Assembly: GCA_963836355.1 (NCBI GenBank)
Contig: CAWIJO010000018.1
Span: 1-64,000, forward strand
Direction: 5' to 3'
Origin: Palsa-506 sp963836355
GTDB taxonomy: Bacteria > Actinomycetota > Actinomycetes > Streptosporangiales > Streptosporangiaceae
DNA length: 64,000 bases
Position numbers and translations under genes: made by a program
In this document: positions 9,712-18,822 of the stretch, in pieces
How the letters are laid out: each line of letters opens with the position of its first letter
How positions within the stretch are numbered: position 1 is the stretch's first letter
The notes under the pieces: model-generated
What the model saw: the letters and a program-made list of their open reading frames with translations, nothing else
The model's database searches: none
What the model was told of the DNA's origin: nothing

Positions 9712-10324
9712 GGGACAAACGCAGACCCCGCCGCCACCAGCCGCCGGCCCGGGACCCGGTTACGTCACACGAGGAAGCCCCGAACCCGGCCGCCTCCGGG
9801 CACCAGGATCTGGCTGCCCGCCGCAGCTCACCAGCCGCAGCCCGGCTCGTCCTGCCGGAGCGCCTGGCCGTGCAGCCGATCAGGCTGGTGGCAACGGCAC
9901 GCACGGCGATGAGCAGCCCTGCCGCCGCGGGACTAATTCTTCCCTGGCACGGCAGCCGGGTGATAAGAATCCCGGCAAGGACCTGACGGGCTGGGCCGCG
10001 TATAGCCATCGAGACAGGCAGGGTGGGCCAGCATCGGCATTAGAGGAATGTCCGCTACGCACGGTGAGTACCTTGGATGGCGCCCATGCGCTCAAGGAGA
10101 GACAGAACGCCGACTCGGGGCGAAAGGTGGTCGCGCTCGACGCGCGGCCCATCCCGCGCAGAACGTTCTGTTCTGGTCCCAACGGTACAGTACCTGATCG
10201 CGGCAGAAGAGAACGTCTCCGCGGATAGCGCGCGAACCATGCAAAGAACTTAGGAACGATCAGAGGCTGGTGGAAAACAGGCATCTAAGTCGTGCCAGGT
10301 GGTTAGAGACCGTAGCTGGGGATG
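9712..10324. other. No gene seen
   Basis: About 600 bp between the structured repeat and the end of the NACHT operon. Short open frames exist on both strands, but none has family motifs or a clear ribosome site. The base composition drops toward 10,300, matching the lower-GC NACHT operon. Confidence 0.4.
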
Positions 10325-10564
10325 CTAGATTTCCCCTCTGCCCGCCTGCCAGGCCGAATATTCTTCGGGCGACTGCTCCCCTTTGCGCCAGCACCTCACC
10401 TCTGCCACCTGGATCTTCAGCCTCTCGAGGGGCGGGTGGAGCGAGATCATGCTCTCGAGCCACCGGCGAATTGCCGCGCCGGTCTGCTCGGGGATGCCCG
10501 AACAGCCAAGCACGCTCGATGGCCACTTCAAGCACTCCGGGGGCCGGTCCCTCCGTAGCCCCAT
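10325..10564 (-). CDS. Possible small protein at the end of the NACHT operon (79 aa)
   Basis: This frame overlaps the end of the upstream 334-aa gene by 37 bp and reads PPECLKWPSSVLGCSGIPEQ and SMISLHPPLERLKIQVAEVR. It could be a separate translationally coupled gene, or the true C-terminus of the upstream gene if a frameshift lies near 10,540. No family is recognised and the ribosome site is weak. Confidence 0.3.
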   Translation of the reverse strand: MGLRRDRPPECLKWPSSVLGCSGIPEQTGAAIRRWLESMISLHPPLERLKIQVAEVRCWRKGEQSPEEYSAWQAGRGEI

Positions 10565-11532
10565 TTGAACGGCGGGACGGCGGTTATCAGGTCCGGAGGT
10601 ACCGGAAGCAGGTCGTATGTCCCATCTGGATATACGAGATAAACGGGACGCCCTCCGCGCTGGGCCGAATGATCGTCGTCGGCTATGATATAGACGGTGT
10701 CAGGATAACGCTCCTCGGGGTATCCTTCCGGCCATTCAACGACGTATACCTCGGATCCGTAATAGTTTGCCGAATGGATTACCATGCGACCGGACATGTC
10801 ATAACCAAGCTCGGTCTCCAGCATGTCGGCTTCCGTGTTCCTGCGGCCGAGCCGGGACCGGAGTTCCGTGTAGCGGCCCTGATCGCCGTCCTTTGGTTGC
10901 CGTGTCCAGTGGACGGTCTCAAGATACGATCGGTCCGCATCGCCGAGAACGTACATCACGTCACTAGTCTTGTAAGGATCGTGATCACGTTCCCTGAACT
11001 TCTCATCGCATGTTCGGAGCCAACCCCTGATCGTTCTCTCAGCCTCTTCAAGTGCCGCCCTTGCCTCGCTCCCTATCGCCGGGTACCTCCCCTCGGCCAC
11101 TGCATCGCGAAGCAGTTTCCTGATGGCTATCAGGCCATCATAGTCCTCATAAATCGGCGTCGTACGATTATGTGCGTAGCTGTCCAATAGCTGGCAGTCG
11201 TCATCGGATAGCCGCGGGTATTCCTTGACAAATATCCCGTTGTCGGGTTCTCTGCGATCTAGTTCGTACTGACGCCTGCATAGGCCGGTGTCGTCCGAGA
11301 TCGCTGAGGCAGCCGAGGCCAGTACCTCCCGCACCCTCTCGCCCCCGGTCGCCGCGATGGCCGCGTGAAGGCTCCTGACCTGGGCCAGATGCAGTTTCAG
11401 CCGGTAAGGATCCCAGGGCACGCTATTGACGCCAGTATCGAGGTATGCACGAACGGCATCCGGCGTATAGAGATCGGCTGGGAACTCATCTGCATTCACG
11501 CCGGTATGCTCCCGGAACCCGCCGGGCGTCAT
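10528..11532 (-). CDS. Uncharacterised 334-aa protein, third gene of the NACHT operon
   Basis: The start MTPGGFREHTGVNADEFPAD follows GGGGAAG. The protein is acidic and soluble. A predicted helical N-terminal half (LKLHLAQVRSLHAAIAATGG, LLDSYAHNRTTPIYEDYDG) is followed by a beta-rich C-terminus with many tyrosines (SANYYGSEVYVVEWPEGY, DTVYIIADDDHSAQRGGRP, VYLVYPDGTYDLLPVP). The last part resembles a repeated YxVxWP/YxVYPDG strand unit. I do not recognise the family. Codon use is less GC-biased than in the neighbours, which points to separate acquisition with the NACHT gene. Its position suggests an effector, a sensor or an immunity-type partner, but that is inference. Confidence 0.7.
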   Translation of the reverse strand: MTPGGFREHTGVNADEFPADLYTPDAVRAYLDTGVNSVPWDPYRLKLHLAQVRSLHAAIAATGGERVREVLASAASAISDDTGLCRRQYELDRREPDNGIFVKEYPRLSDDDCQLLDSYAHNRTTPIYEDYDGLIAIRKLLRDAVAEGRYPAIGSEARAALEEAERTIRGWLRTCDEKFRERDHDPYKTSDVMYVLGDADRSYLETVHWTRQPKDGDQGRYTELRSRLGRRNTEADMLETELGYDMSGRMVIHSANYYGSEVYVVEWPEGYPEERYPDTVYIIADDDHSAQRGGRPVYLVYPDGTYDLLPVPPDLITAVPPFKWGYGGTGPRSA

Positions 11533-11944
11533 GGATCTTCCCCAGCGCGGATTGCTGAACGCGCACGCCATGGCGCCAGCAGGCCCTCTCCGGTGCATGG
11601 CCGGCAGCGCTGTAAATCCTCGTGGTCATAGCCGTTCCACGGCGACGCGGGCAGGCCACGTCGAAGAAAACTGCCTGGAAAGGCATCCCGAGTTCGGCCG
11701 CGTATTCATCCAGCGTCCCGGGATCATAAGTGTAAAATTCAAATTCACGGGCCTGAGGCAAAGATATTCGCGCGATCTCGTCGACGCACTGCTCGATCCT
11801 GCTTTGCGGGACGTACAGATTCTTAAGCTGCCCGGCGACGACGATCGTCCTATTGCCGCGTTCCCAGATCCGCAGGTGGCAGCCGAAATGATCCGAGACC
11901 TCGGTGAGGACGATCACGTCCTGGAAGCAGGGCTCGTCGCTCAT
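11486..11944 (-). CDS. Uncharacterised 152-aa protein, second gene of the NACHT operon
   Basis: Its ATG overlaps the TGA of the NACHT gene (ATGA), so the two are translationally coupled. The start reads MSDEPCFQDVIVLTEVSDHF. Residues 1-100 have an alpha/beta pattern (GNRTIVVAGQLKNLYVPQSR, ISLPQAREFEFYTYDPG, MPFQAVFFDVACPRRRG). The last 45 residues are basic and may be read past the natural end, because they overlap the next gene by 47 bp. No family is recognised. The fixed coupling to a STAND NTPase makes a joint function likely. Confidence 0.6.
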   Translation of the reverse strand: MSDEPCFQDVIVLTEVSDHFGCHLRIWERGNRTIVVAGQLKNLYVPQSRIEQCVDEIARISLPQAREFEFYTYDPGTLDEYAAELGMPFQAVFFDVACPRRRGTAMTTRIYSAAGHAPERACWRHGVRVQQSALGKIHDARRVPGAYRRECR

Positions 11945-14926
11945 GGCTCATTCCTCCTGCCGGCTGAAACAGGGTATGCGGGCTCTCTCGCTAGTACGGC
12001 GCTGGCGCCCATCCAGCCGAGGCCCTTGCGGCTGCGGATGTCGGTGAGGGCGAGGCAGATGTACACCGATATCGCGGCGGCGGTCAGGTCCTCGAAGAAT
12101 CCCTTCAGCCCTTCCGGCTCTGAAGGGATGCTCGTCCAGGCTCCGTTAATGCGGCGGCCGAGGGCTGAGAAAGCTTCCGGGTCGGCAAATGCTCCTATTT
12201 CGGCGGCAAGGGTTAGCGTTGTTACCCGCGCGCACCAGCGAAGTGCCTTGACGGCAGGCCAGTTGACGCCATGGCTCCGCGGGCAGCGAAAGGCTGTGTC
12301 AGCCGCGGACCATGTGGCACCGGCGAGCCATTGGAGGCGATCGAGACCAGTCTGAAACTCATCAGCGGCATTGCCGTAACGCGGGAAATAGGCATAAGCC
12401 CGGCACAGCTCGGCTACCGCCTGCTGCAGCCACGAGGCGTGGCTGAGAGCGGCGTCCGGATCCATGTTCTCCGGGCCGCCCGGCGTCTTGAGGATGCGTT
12501 CGATGAGAGCCTGCGCGCCCGACAGCGCACGCTCGTCAAGCCCGAGCTCGGCAGCTGCGGCGCTGGCCGCCTCGGGCCCATGCGGTTCCGCCAGGACCAC
12601 ACCGAGCGCGGCGAATGGCTCTGGCGGCACATCCATGCCGAGTTCAGCCTCTGCCTTCGGGTCAAGTCCCCAGGGGGGCGGTATCCCGCCCGCCGGGCGC
12701 ACGGTGCGCCGCAGCTCCTCCCACCGCGACGGCGGGATGTGTGGACGCATATGGGGTGACAGCTCCCGCAAGATGTCCATCTGCATCTGGAGGCGAAGAG
12801 CCTCGGCCATGCGCGTCGGCGAGAGGTTGCCGCAGGCGAAGCCGTCGCCGGAACGGACCCAGAATGGATCCTTTGGCAGCGTTATCGCGAGGCGGCCATC
12901 GCCGCCCGCGGCCAGCTCGGTCTCGTCCGGAATCAGATAGCGCCATTTGCCGAAATCTCGCCGGTTAAGCCATTCACATAGCTGCTGGAGGTCCAGTAGG
13001 CGAATACCAGCCGCCACTTCGTTCTGCTGGCCAGGCTGGAAGTAATCCCCGTTCCAATGGTCCAGGAAGTGGTATCCGCCGTCTTTCTGTGCTGCGCTGG
13101 CGAAGAGGTGGTAATTCTGGCAGGTGAGAGGGGTTAGCATGATCTGCCGCTGACCATCCAGTGCGGCAGTCCTGTTCAAGCGGTCTGCTAGGCGGATTTC
13201 GCGCAACTGCTGGTCAAGCTGGCTGTTGTTCTCCGAGAATAGTGCGTCGGCACGCGCGTGGAGCCGGGGCTCCACCTCGCCCTGCAGCACGTCGATGCAA
13301 TCACGAGCCAAGGCCAGGCACGCGGTCGGCGGGCGGCGCGGCCCGACGCACGCCGCAAGAACACGTTGTCCGTTGCCGGACTCCGCTAGCGAGGCACAAT
13401 GCTTGTTGCCACCAGGCGTCACGGACAAGGTCCCTGAGCTCACTGTCACTCGGAGGATGTCGACCAAGGTAGCGGGCGGCGAAGAAATCCTGGAGTACCG
13501 GATGGGTGAAGGCATGCGATGACATATCTTCCCCGGCATGGGCTTGCTGGAGGATCCCTATCCGGGCCATCACGCGCAGGAAATCGGCTTCTCTTACGCT
13601 GCAAGCGGTTCGCGCAAGCGATTCACCTATATTCTGGGCTGCGTCGGAAGCCGCTATGCATAGGCTATGGCGGTAGCTGGCACAGTAAGCCAGGTATTCA
13701 AGGACTTCGTTACAACTATCGGGCGTGAGATCCGGGAATGCACATCTTGCCCGGCTCAGCAGTTCCGTGCAGATGGCAGCTAGCAAGTCACGATGACGAG
13801 GATCCCGGCTGCCCGAGCGCCCGGATTCACTGAAGCACCCGAAGACCGCCTGAAGAAGCAGAGGATTCCCGGCGAAGGCCCATAGCCCCGGAACTGTTCG
13901 CAGGCAGGCAAGAAACCTGGACTGCTCACTTTCATTCTCGCCTGGCATATCCGGCGCCGCTTCATGCCAGTTCCTCGAAAGTTCTTCTACCTGCTTAACG
14001 GTGAGCGGCTGGATCTGGTAATAGACGGTAAAGTCCTGCCACAACTCATCACCGTCGAACGGGCCCCATGTCACCAAGAAGGGGACATCCGGATACAACG
14101 CGAACTGCCTGCGAAGCCATTGTCTGACGGCGGGACGGTCCTGTTCGCTTACCTCTGTCAGCCCGTCGACCACGACAACGCACTGCTGGCGGCGGAGCTT
14201 GTGCTCAAGCCAGGCCGGTGGCCTCAGGCACGGCGGAAAGTCGGTGTTGTCCGGCGCGCGAGGACGGCCAGGGACGGGTCTGAAGGTGCTGATGGAGGAG
14301 CCCGCTCCTGGGCTCGAGGCGGACAAGCACCGGGACACCGGTGCTGCCGCCTCGCACCGCGGGCAAGCGCAAGGACGACATGCTTTGCCAGCATCGTCTT
14401 GCCCATACCCACGCCGCCGAAGACGAGCAGCCTTGAGTGTCCCTTGTCTCCCGCAACCACATCCCAGATAGTTCTGCTTGCTGTGCCCACAGCGCTGGAG
14501 TCCTGCGGTGACTGGGCAGGGCTCATGCCGCCAAGGCGGCTGGGCCCGAATTCCCGACGAGCCGTCGAGTCGGTCATAGACGGTCTCGAACGGCAGGGAT
14601 GCCCCACCGGGAACGGCGACTGGCTGGCAGCTCTTCATGAGCCCGTCCAGATAGGCCCGCCGATACCGTGAGAAGCGGTCCTGCAAGCTCGCGTCGATGC
14701 GGTCGGCCAGACGGTCAGCCCACCGAGTGCGCAGGCCACGGCCTACCTCGGTCGCGAGTACGACGGCGGCAAGCAGCACCTTGTATAGGAGGACGCCAAC
14801 CACCGCAGCCACCGGATGAGTCACGACCATCCGGCGCAGGCCTGCCAGTGCGGCAGCGGGACCTCCCAGCGCAAGCAACAGCACGGCGACCGGCGCGAGC
14901 GTGCGCCTCGGTGACCCTGCATCCAT
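11941..14926 (-). pseudogene. Membrane-anchored NACHT/STAND NTPase with C-terminal FGE-sulfatase-like domain, frameshifted
   Basis: The ATG at 14926 follows GGGAAG. Two N-terminal membrane helices (LAPVAVLLLALGGPAAALAG and AAVVGVLLYKVLLAAVVLAT) precede a NACHT-type ATPase: Walker A LLVFGGVGMGKTMLAKHVVL, Walker B QQCVVVVDGLTEVSEQDRPA and winged-helix regions (FAGNPLLLQAVF, SSHAFTHPVLQDFFAARYLG). The C-terminal third includes MLTPLTCQNYHLFASAAQ, then HFLDHWNGDYFQPGQQNEV and LCEWLNRRDFGKWRYLIPDE, the pattern of the formylglycine-generating-enzyme-like domains fused to NACHT proteins in cyanobacteria and other bacteria. The sequence needs about four frame changes (near 14540, 14370, 14250 and 13385). 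A NACHT sensor of this type would be expected to act in phage defence or stress sensing. It is either a pseudogene or affected by sequencing errors. Confidence 0.7.
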
Positions 14927-15467
14927 CTGGCTTCCCGCCCTCGGCAGCTCCCGGCGACACGGCGATCGTCCCCCGCTGGCGGGCCGGCCGGAAGGGCGCC
15001 GTTCCGGCCGGGACGGGCGAACCTCATAATCAGCGCCGTCACTCGATCAGCAAGGCCAGCGCCACGCCTCAGCACCTGGCCATCAGCCGGAATCCGGCGG
15101 CGCGCTGACTCACTGATCGTCCTGGACCTGCCCCCGCTCCATTTTGGGGTCCATCGCCTTGCACCCGATGTCGTTTGAAGGCGTGGAATTTTAAGTTTGA
15201 CCATTCGTCAACGGAATCGCTGACCTTTGAAAAATCCGCAACCATGAAGCATTGGTGGATAACGATAATCATCCCCTCATCGGGATGTTGCGGTCGTTGC
15301 TCAAGGGCGGGGGTCCCGCTCTGATCATGGCGCACCAGATCGACCCGTTCTGCTTGCTTCAACTGGCGAACACCGAGTGCTTTGAGAACGTCCATATCGG
15401 CGGGTATGCGAGCTTGGTGGCACCAGCACTCGACCGCGGTCCGTGACCAGTCCTTGTTGCTGGTCGC
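14927..15467. other. No gene seen
   Basis: This lies between the end of dprA and the NACHT operon. It contains a lower-GC stretch (15180-15400). Short frames occur on both strands, but nothing is recognisable. The promoter of the NACHT operon should be near 14,930-15,100, but no clear -35/-10 pair can be picked. Confidence 0.4.
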
Positions 15468-16392
15468 TCACAACGGCATGTGCGCGATGATGTCGGCGGC
15501 GCTGGCCACGCAGGCAGCACGCTGGTCGCGGATGAGCGCGTGGCAGCCGGCTGACATCGCGGAGGTGACCGGGCCGGGGACGGCCATCAGCGGGCGGTCC
15601 AGGTCGCTGGCGTGCCGGGCGGTGGCCAGGGTGCCGCTGCGCTCGGCGGCCTCGATGATGACGGTGCCGCGGGCCAGCGCGGCGATGATGCGGTTGCGGG
15701 CCAGGAACCGCAGCCGGCTCGGGCTGATGGCCGGGCGGGTATTCGCTGACCACGGCCCCGCGGACGGCGATGTCCGCGAGCAGCCCGGCGTGCGCGCGGG
15801 GGTAGGGGACGTCGGGACCGCAGGCCAGCACGGCGATGGTGACGCCGCCGGCGGTCAGGGCGCCGTGGTGCGCGGCGGCGTCGATGCCGTAGGCGCCGCC
15901 GGAGACGATGGCCCAGCCCTGGCCGGCCAGGTCCGCCGCGATGGAAGTGGCGGCATGCCTGCCGTAGGCGGTGGCGGCCCGGGCACCGACGACGGCCAGC
16001 GACTTCTCGCAGCTGGCCCGCAGGTCAGCGGCACCGCGTACCCACAGCGCGTAGGGCCGTGCGGCGCCGAGGTCATCCAGCTGCGGCGGCCAGCCTGGCT
16101 CGCCGGGGCAGACCAGCCGGATACCGCCGGCCGCGTGCCGTGCCAGGGCAGCGCCCGCGGGCACGCGGGGCAGTTGTGACCGCCAGCGGGCCAGCGCGGG
16201 CCGGAGCCCGGCCGCCTGGGCCTGGTCCATGGCCCTGGCCGCGCGGGCGGGGATGGTGCCGGACCTGATCGAGGCGAGGACCTCGGCCGGGCTCAGGACT
16301 TGCAGCAGGCGGCCGAGTACCGGGTCGGCGGGCTCGGCCAGGTAGGTCAGCGTGGCGCAGGCGACCCGGTGGTCGTCGTCCTGGCGGGTCAT
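15468..16392 (-). pseudogene. dprA: DNA-processing protein DprA-like, frameshifted
   Basis: The start MTRQDDDHRVACATLTYLAE overlaps the yifB-like stop (ATGA). A DprA Rossmann-like core is clear: SLAVVGARAATAYGRHAATS, GWAIVSGGAYGIDAAAHHGA and VAVLACGPDVPYPRAH-type segments (here TIAVLACGPDVPYPRAHAGL). A frameshift near 15740 separates these from the end, where another frame reads AISPSRLRFLARNRIIAALA, TVIIEAAERSGTL and DRPLMAVPGPVTSAMSAGCH. DprA loads RecA on incoming single-stranded DNA. A copy beside yifB on a mobile element probably protects or processes transferred DNA. At about 300 aa it is shorter than chromosomal DprA. Confidence 0.75.
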
Positions 16393-17937
16393 TGTGCTAC
16401 TCCCAGCTGGAAGGCGAGCGCCTGGCCGCATTCGTCCGGGCCGGGCCGGGCGGCGCCGGCCAGGTCGGCCAGGGTCCAGGCGACCCGGATGACCTGGTGC
16501 GCGGCGCGTGCGCTGATCTCCCCGAGGTCGACGGCGCGGCTGACGGGGGCGAGCGCTTCGGCGGTGGGCGGCCAGGAGCGGCGCAGCTGCGCGGCGGGGA
16601 TGTCGCTGTTGGCCTGCCAGGGGGTGTCCCGGAGCCGGCGGCGGGCGCGGTAGCGGGCATCGGCGACGCGCGCCGCGGAGACGGCGTCCGTGTCATCGTG
16701 AGCGGGCCCGGCGCCGGTCGTGCCGGGACCGGGCGGGGCGACATCGAGGAAGATCGCGATGTGGCTGCCGAGTTCGCCGGCCAGCCGGGCGCGGTAGCGG
16801 CGGGCCTGCAGCGCGCTGCACGAGCAATCCGGTGCGGCCGCCGCAGGGGCACGGGGCGGTGCTGGCGATGAGGGTGAACTTCGCCGGGAACCGGACCGTC
16901 ACTGCCAGCCCGGGCGACCGTGATCTCGCCGTGCTGCAAGGGCTGGCGCAGCGACGCCAGGACGTCGCGGGAGAATTCGGGGGCGTCGTGCAGGAACAAG
17001 CACGCCGCAGTGGGCCAGCGCGGCCTCGCCGGGGCGGATGGTCCCGGTGCCGCCGCCGAGGATCGCGGCCCGGGTCGCGGTGTGGTGCGGGGCGCGGAAC
17101 GGCGGGCGGGTGATCAGCGCGTGGCCGGGGCCGAGCAGCCCGGCCGCGGAGTGGATCGCGGTCACCTCCATCATCTGCTCCGGTTCGAGCGGGGGCATCA
17201 GCGCGGCGGCGCCGGCGGCCAGGGCCGGGATGCCGGGCGCCGTGCGGGCCGGTCAGGCACAGGTGATGGCCGCCGGCCGCGGTGGCCTCGATCGCCTGCC
17301 GCACGCACGGCGGGACAGCGAGACTGGCCAGGCTGGCCCCGGGCGGGACGCCCGGGGCCGCCGGGGTGCCCGCAGCGGAGATGCCGGGCTGGTGCGGGAA
17401 CGACTCGCCGCGGAGCCAGGCCAGGACCGTGCGCAGGTCCGCACACGGCACCACGGCCAGGCCGGCCACCATCACCGCCTCGGCCGCGTTGCCGGTGGCG
17501 ACGACCGCGCGGGTGTATCCGGCGCGCCGGGCCGCGAGCAGGGCGGGCAGCACGCCGCGGACCGGGCGCAGGCTGCCGTCCAGCCCGAGCTCGGCGGTGA
17601 ACACGCAGCCGTCCAGCGCGGCGGCGGGCACGGCCCCGGCGGCGGTGAGCACGGCGATGGCGATGGCCAGGTCGAAGCCGGTGCCGTGGCGCGGCAGGCT
17701 GGCCGGCTGCAAGGTCACGGTGATTTTCTGGGCGGGCCACGGCTGGCCGCTGTTGGGGACGGCGGCGTAGACCCGGTCCCGGGTCTCCCGGACCACGGTG
17801 TCCGGCAGGCCGGTGATCCGCAGGCCCGGCGGGCCGTCGCAGGCCGTGGCGCCGGCGTAGGTCAGGTGACCTTCGATGCCGATGACCGACGCGGCACAGG
17901 CGCTGGCGGTGCCGGGGCAAGGCGGGAAAGCAGTCAT
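16389..17937 (-). pseudogene. YifB/ComM-family Mg-chelatase-like ATPase, frameshifted, P-loop lost
   Basis: The start MTAFPPCPGTASACAASVIG has GAAGGAG upstream. The N-terminal ChlI-like domain is intact (LRITGLPDTVVRETRDRVYA, GTGFDLAIAIAVLTAAGAVP). Where the family has GPPGxGKT, this sequence reads LCLTGPHGAR, so the Walker A lysine is missing. After several shifts the later motifs appear: EVTAIHSAAGLLGPG, RPPFRAPHHTATRAAILGGG and FLHDAPEFSRDVLASLRQPL. The last part reads ALQARRYRARLAGEL. ComM is a hexameric helicase that promotes branch migration of transformed DNA. The gene is coupled to dprA, as in many chromosomes. At least three frameshifts are present. Confidence 0.75.
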
Positions 17938-18059
17938 CACGTACTCCTTCGATCGGGGGAGCCCCGCCCGGGACCGGGCGAGGCGGGTCAGCGGTGAATG
18001 GCCGGCGGCAACCGCCCCGGGTCGTCAGAGACCCCGGATGGGCTGCCGGGCAGTGAAAA

Positions 18060-18089
18060 GGGGCCGCTGGCGCGCTGGCCAGCGGCCCC
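18060..18089 (-). terminator. Hairpin terminator after the 110-aa gene
   Basis: A 12-bp perfect stem (ggggccgctggc and its complement) with a 6-nt loop lies 15 bp past the stop of the 110-aa gene. Confidence 0.75.
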
Positions 18090-18104
18090 GTCGGGGACGG
18101 TGAT

Positions 18105-18437
18105 TCAGGCCGGGATCCGGCCAGTGCCGCAACTGGTGGCATGGCGCAGGCCCGCCCCGGAACCGGGACTGCCGTCACCAGCGGGGCCCGGCTCGGCGGT
18201 ATGGCTGGCCGGGCATGCCCGGTCGCCGCCCGGGGTGCCGGGGAGCGGCTGCCCGTCCAGGAGCAGCCGCAGCCGCCCGTCGGCGGTGTCGTCGCGGGTG
18301 CAGATGTCGATGACGTAGGTGCCATCAGGCTGCTGGCAGGCGAAGACCGCGATGCCGGTGGCGTCGATGTAGGCGACCGGCCGGCCGTCGGCGTGTTCGA
18401 GCAGCTCGGCGGTGATCGTGGCGGGGATGAAGGTCAT
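18105..18437 (-). CDS. Hypothetical 110-aa protein
   Basis: The ATG follows AGGAGG. The N-terminal 75 residues form a compact beta-rich unit: TFIPATITAELLEHADGRPV, AYIDATGIAVFACQQPDG and TYVIDICTRDDTADGRLRLL, ending LLDGQPLPG. The C-terminus is low-complexity (Pro, Gly, Ser). No family is recognised. It sits about 80 bp downstream of the original end of the DUF932 gene (18517) and is followed by a strong terminator, so it is likely the last gene of the parB-DUF932 unit. The sequence is intact and the codon use matches the backbone. Confidence 0.65.
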   Translation of the reverse strand: MTFIPATITAELLEHADGRPVAYIDATGIAVFACQQPDGTYVIDICTRDDTADGRLRLLLDGQPLPGTPGGDRACPASHTAEPGPAGDGSPGSGAGLRHATSCGTGRIPA

Positions 18438-18516
18438 GGGCGGCCTCCTGGTCTCGCCGGCCAGGCCGGTGCCCGGCAGGCGCCGGGCCTGCCGGGCGGC
18501 CGCCGGACGCGGGCCG

Positions 18517-18666
18517 TCAGCGCTGGGCGGCCAGGTCCATGACCCGCAGGGCCTGGGCTTCGAGGTCGGCGGCGGCATCGGCGTCATCGAGGGTCTGGGC
18601 GACGCTGGTGACGGCCTGCATGACCCCGCCTGCGGTGAGCTGCCCGCCGCGGATGAAATGCGCCAG
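18517..18666 (-). pseudogene. DUF932 gene no. 2, 3' fragment
   Basis: The fragment translates LAHFIRGGQLTAGGVMQAVT, SVAQTLDDADAAADLEAQAL and RVMDLAAQR, then stop. It is the C-terminus of the DUF932 gene whose middle part ends at 26846. Joining them at the shared 7-bp ctggcgc (minus strand) gives TDSILAHFIRGGQ in frame. This agrees with AILAHFAAGGD in the neighbouring DUF932 gene at 18823-19962. Confidence 0.8.
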
Positions 18667-18687
18667 TTTTCCGGCCGCTATCAGCTA

Positions 18688-18736
18688 CGTGACGTGGCTG
18701 ACGTGGGGTTTCACGTCACGTTCACGCACGCGACGT
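18688..18736. repeat. Left-end repeat cluster of the Tn554-like element
   Basis: A perfect inverted repeat, cgtgacgtg (18688-18696) and cacgtcacg (18712-18720), lies next to further acgt motifs. Bases 18697-18736 match 2334-2373 of copy 1 at 30 of 40 positions. These are probable recombinase arm or core-proximal binding sites. Confidence 0.55.
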
Positions 18737-18822
18737 GGGGATTGGAAGGTTCTGCAGGGGTCGCCGTGCGGGCGGTTGCGCCGCATCGCGATCGTGTGCG
18801 CTTGCTCCTGGCCGGGGGTGGG

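Noticed and set aside
9880..10284. Open minus-strand frame of 134 codons (starts MPVFHQPLIVPKFFAWFARY)
   Set aside because: There is no recognisable domain and no ribosome site. The composition looks non-coding.
15069..15395. Open frame of 108 codons upstream of the NACHT gene
   Set aside because: No motif or ribosome site. A plus-strand frame in the same place is equally open, so neither is supported.
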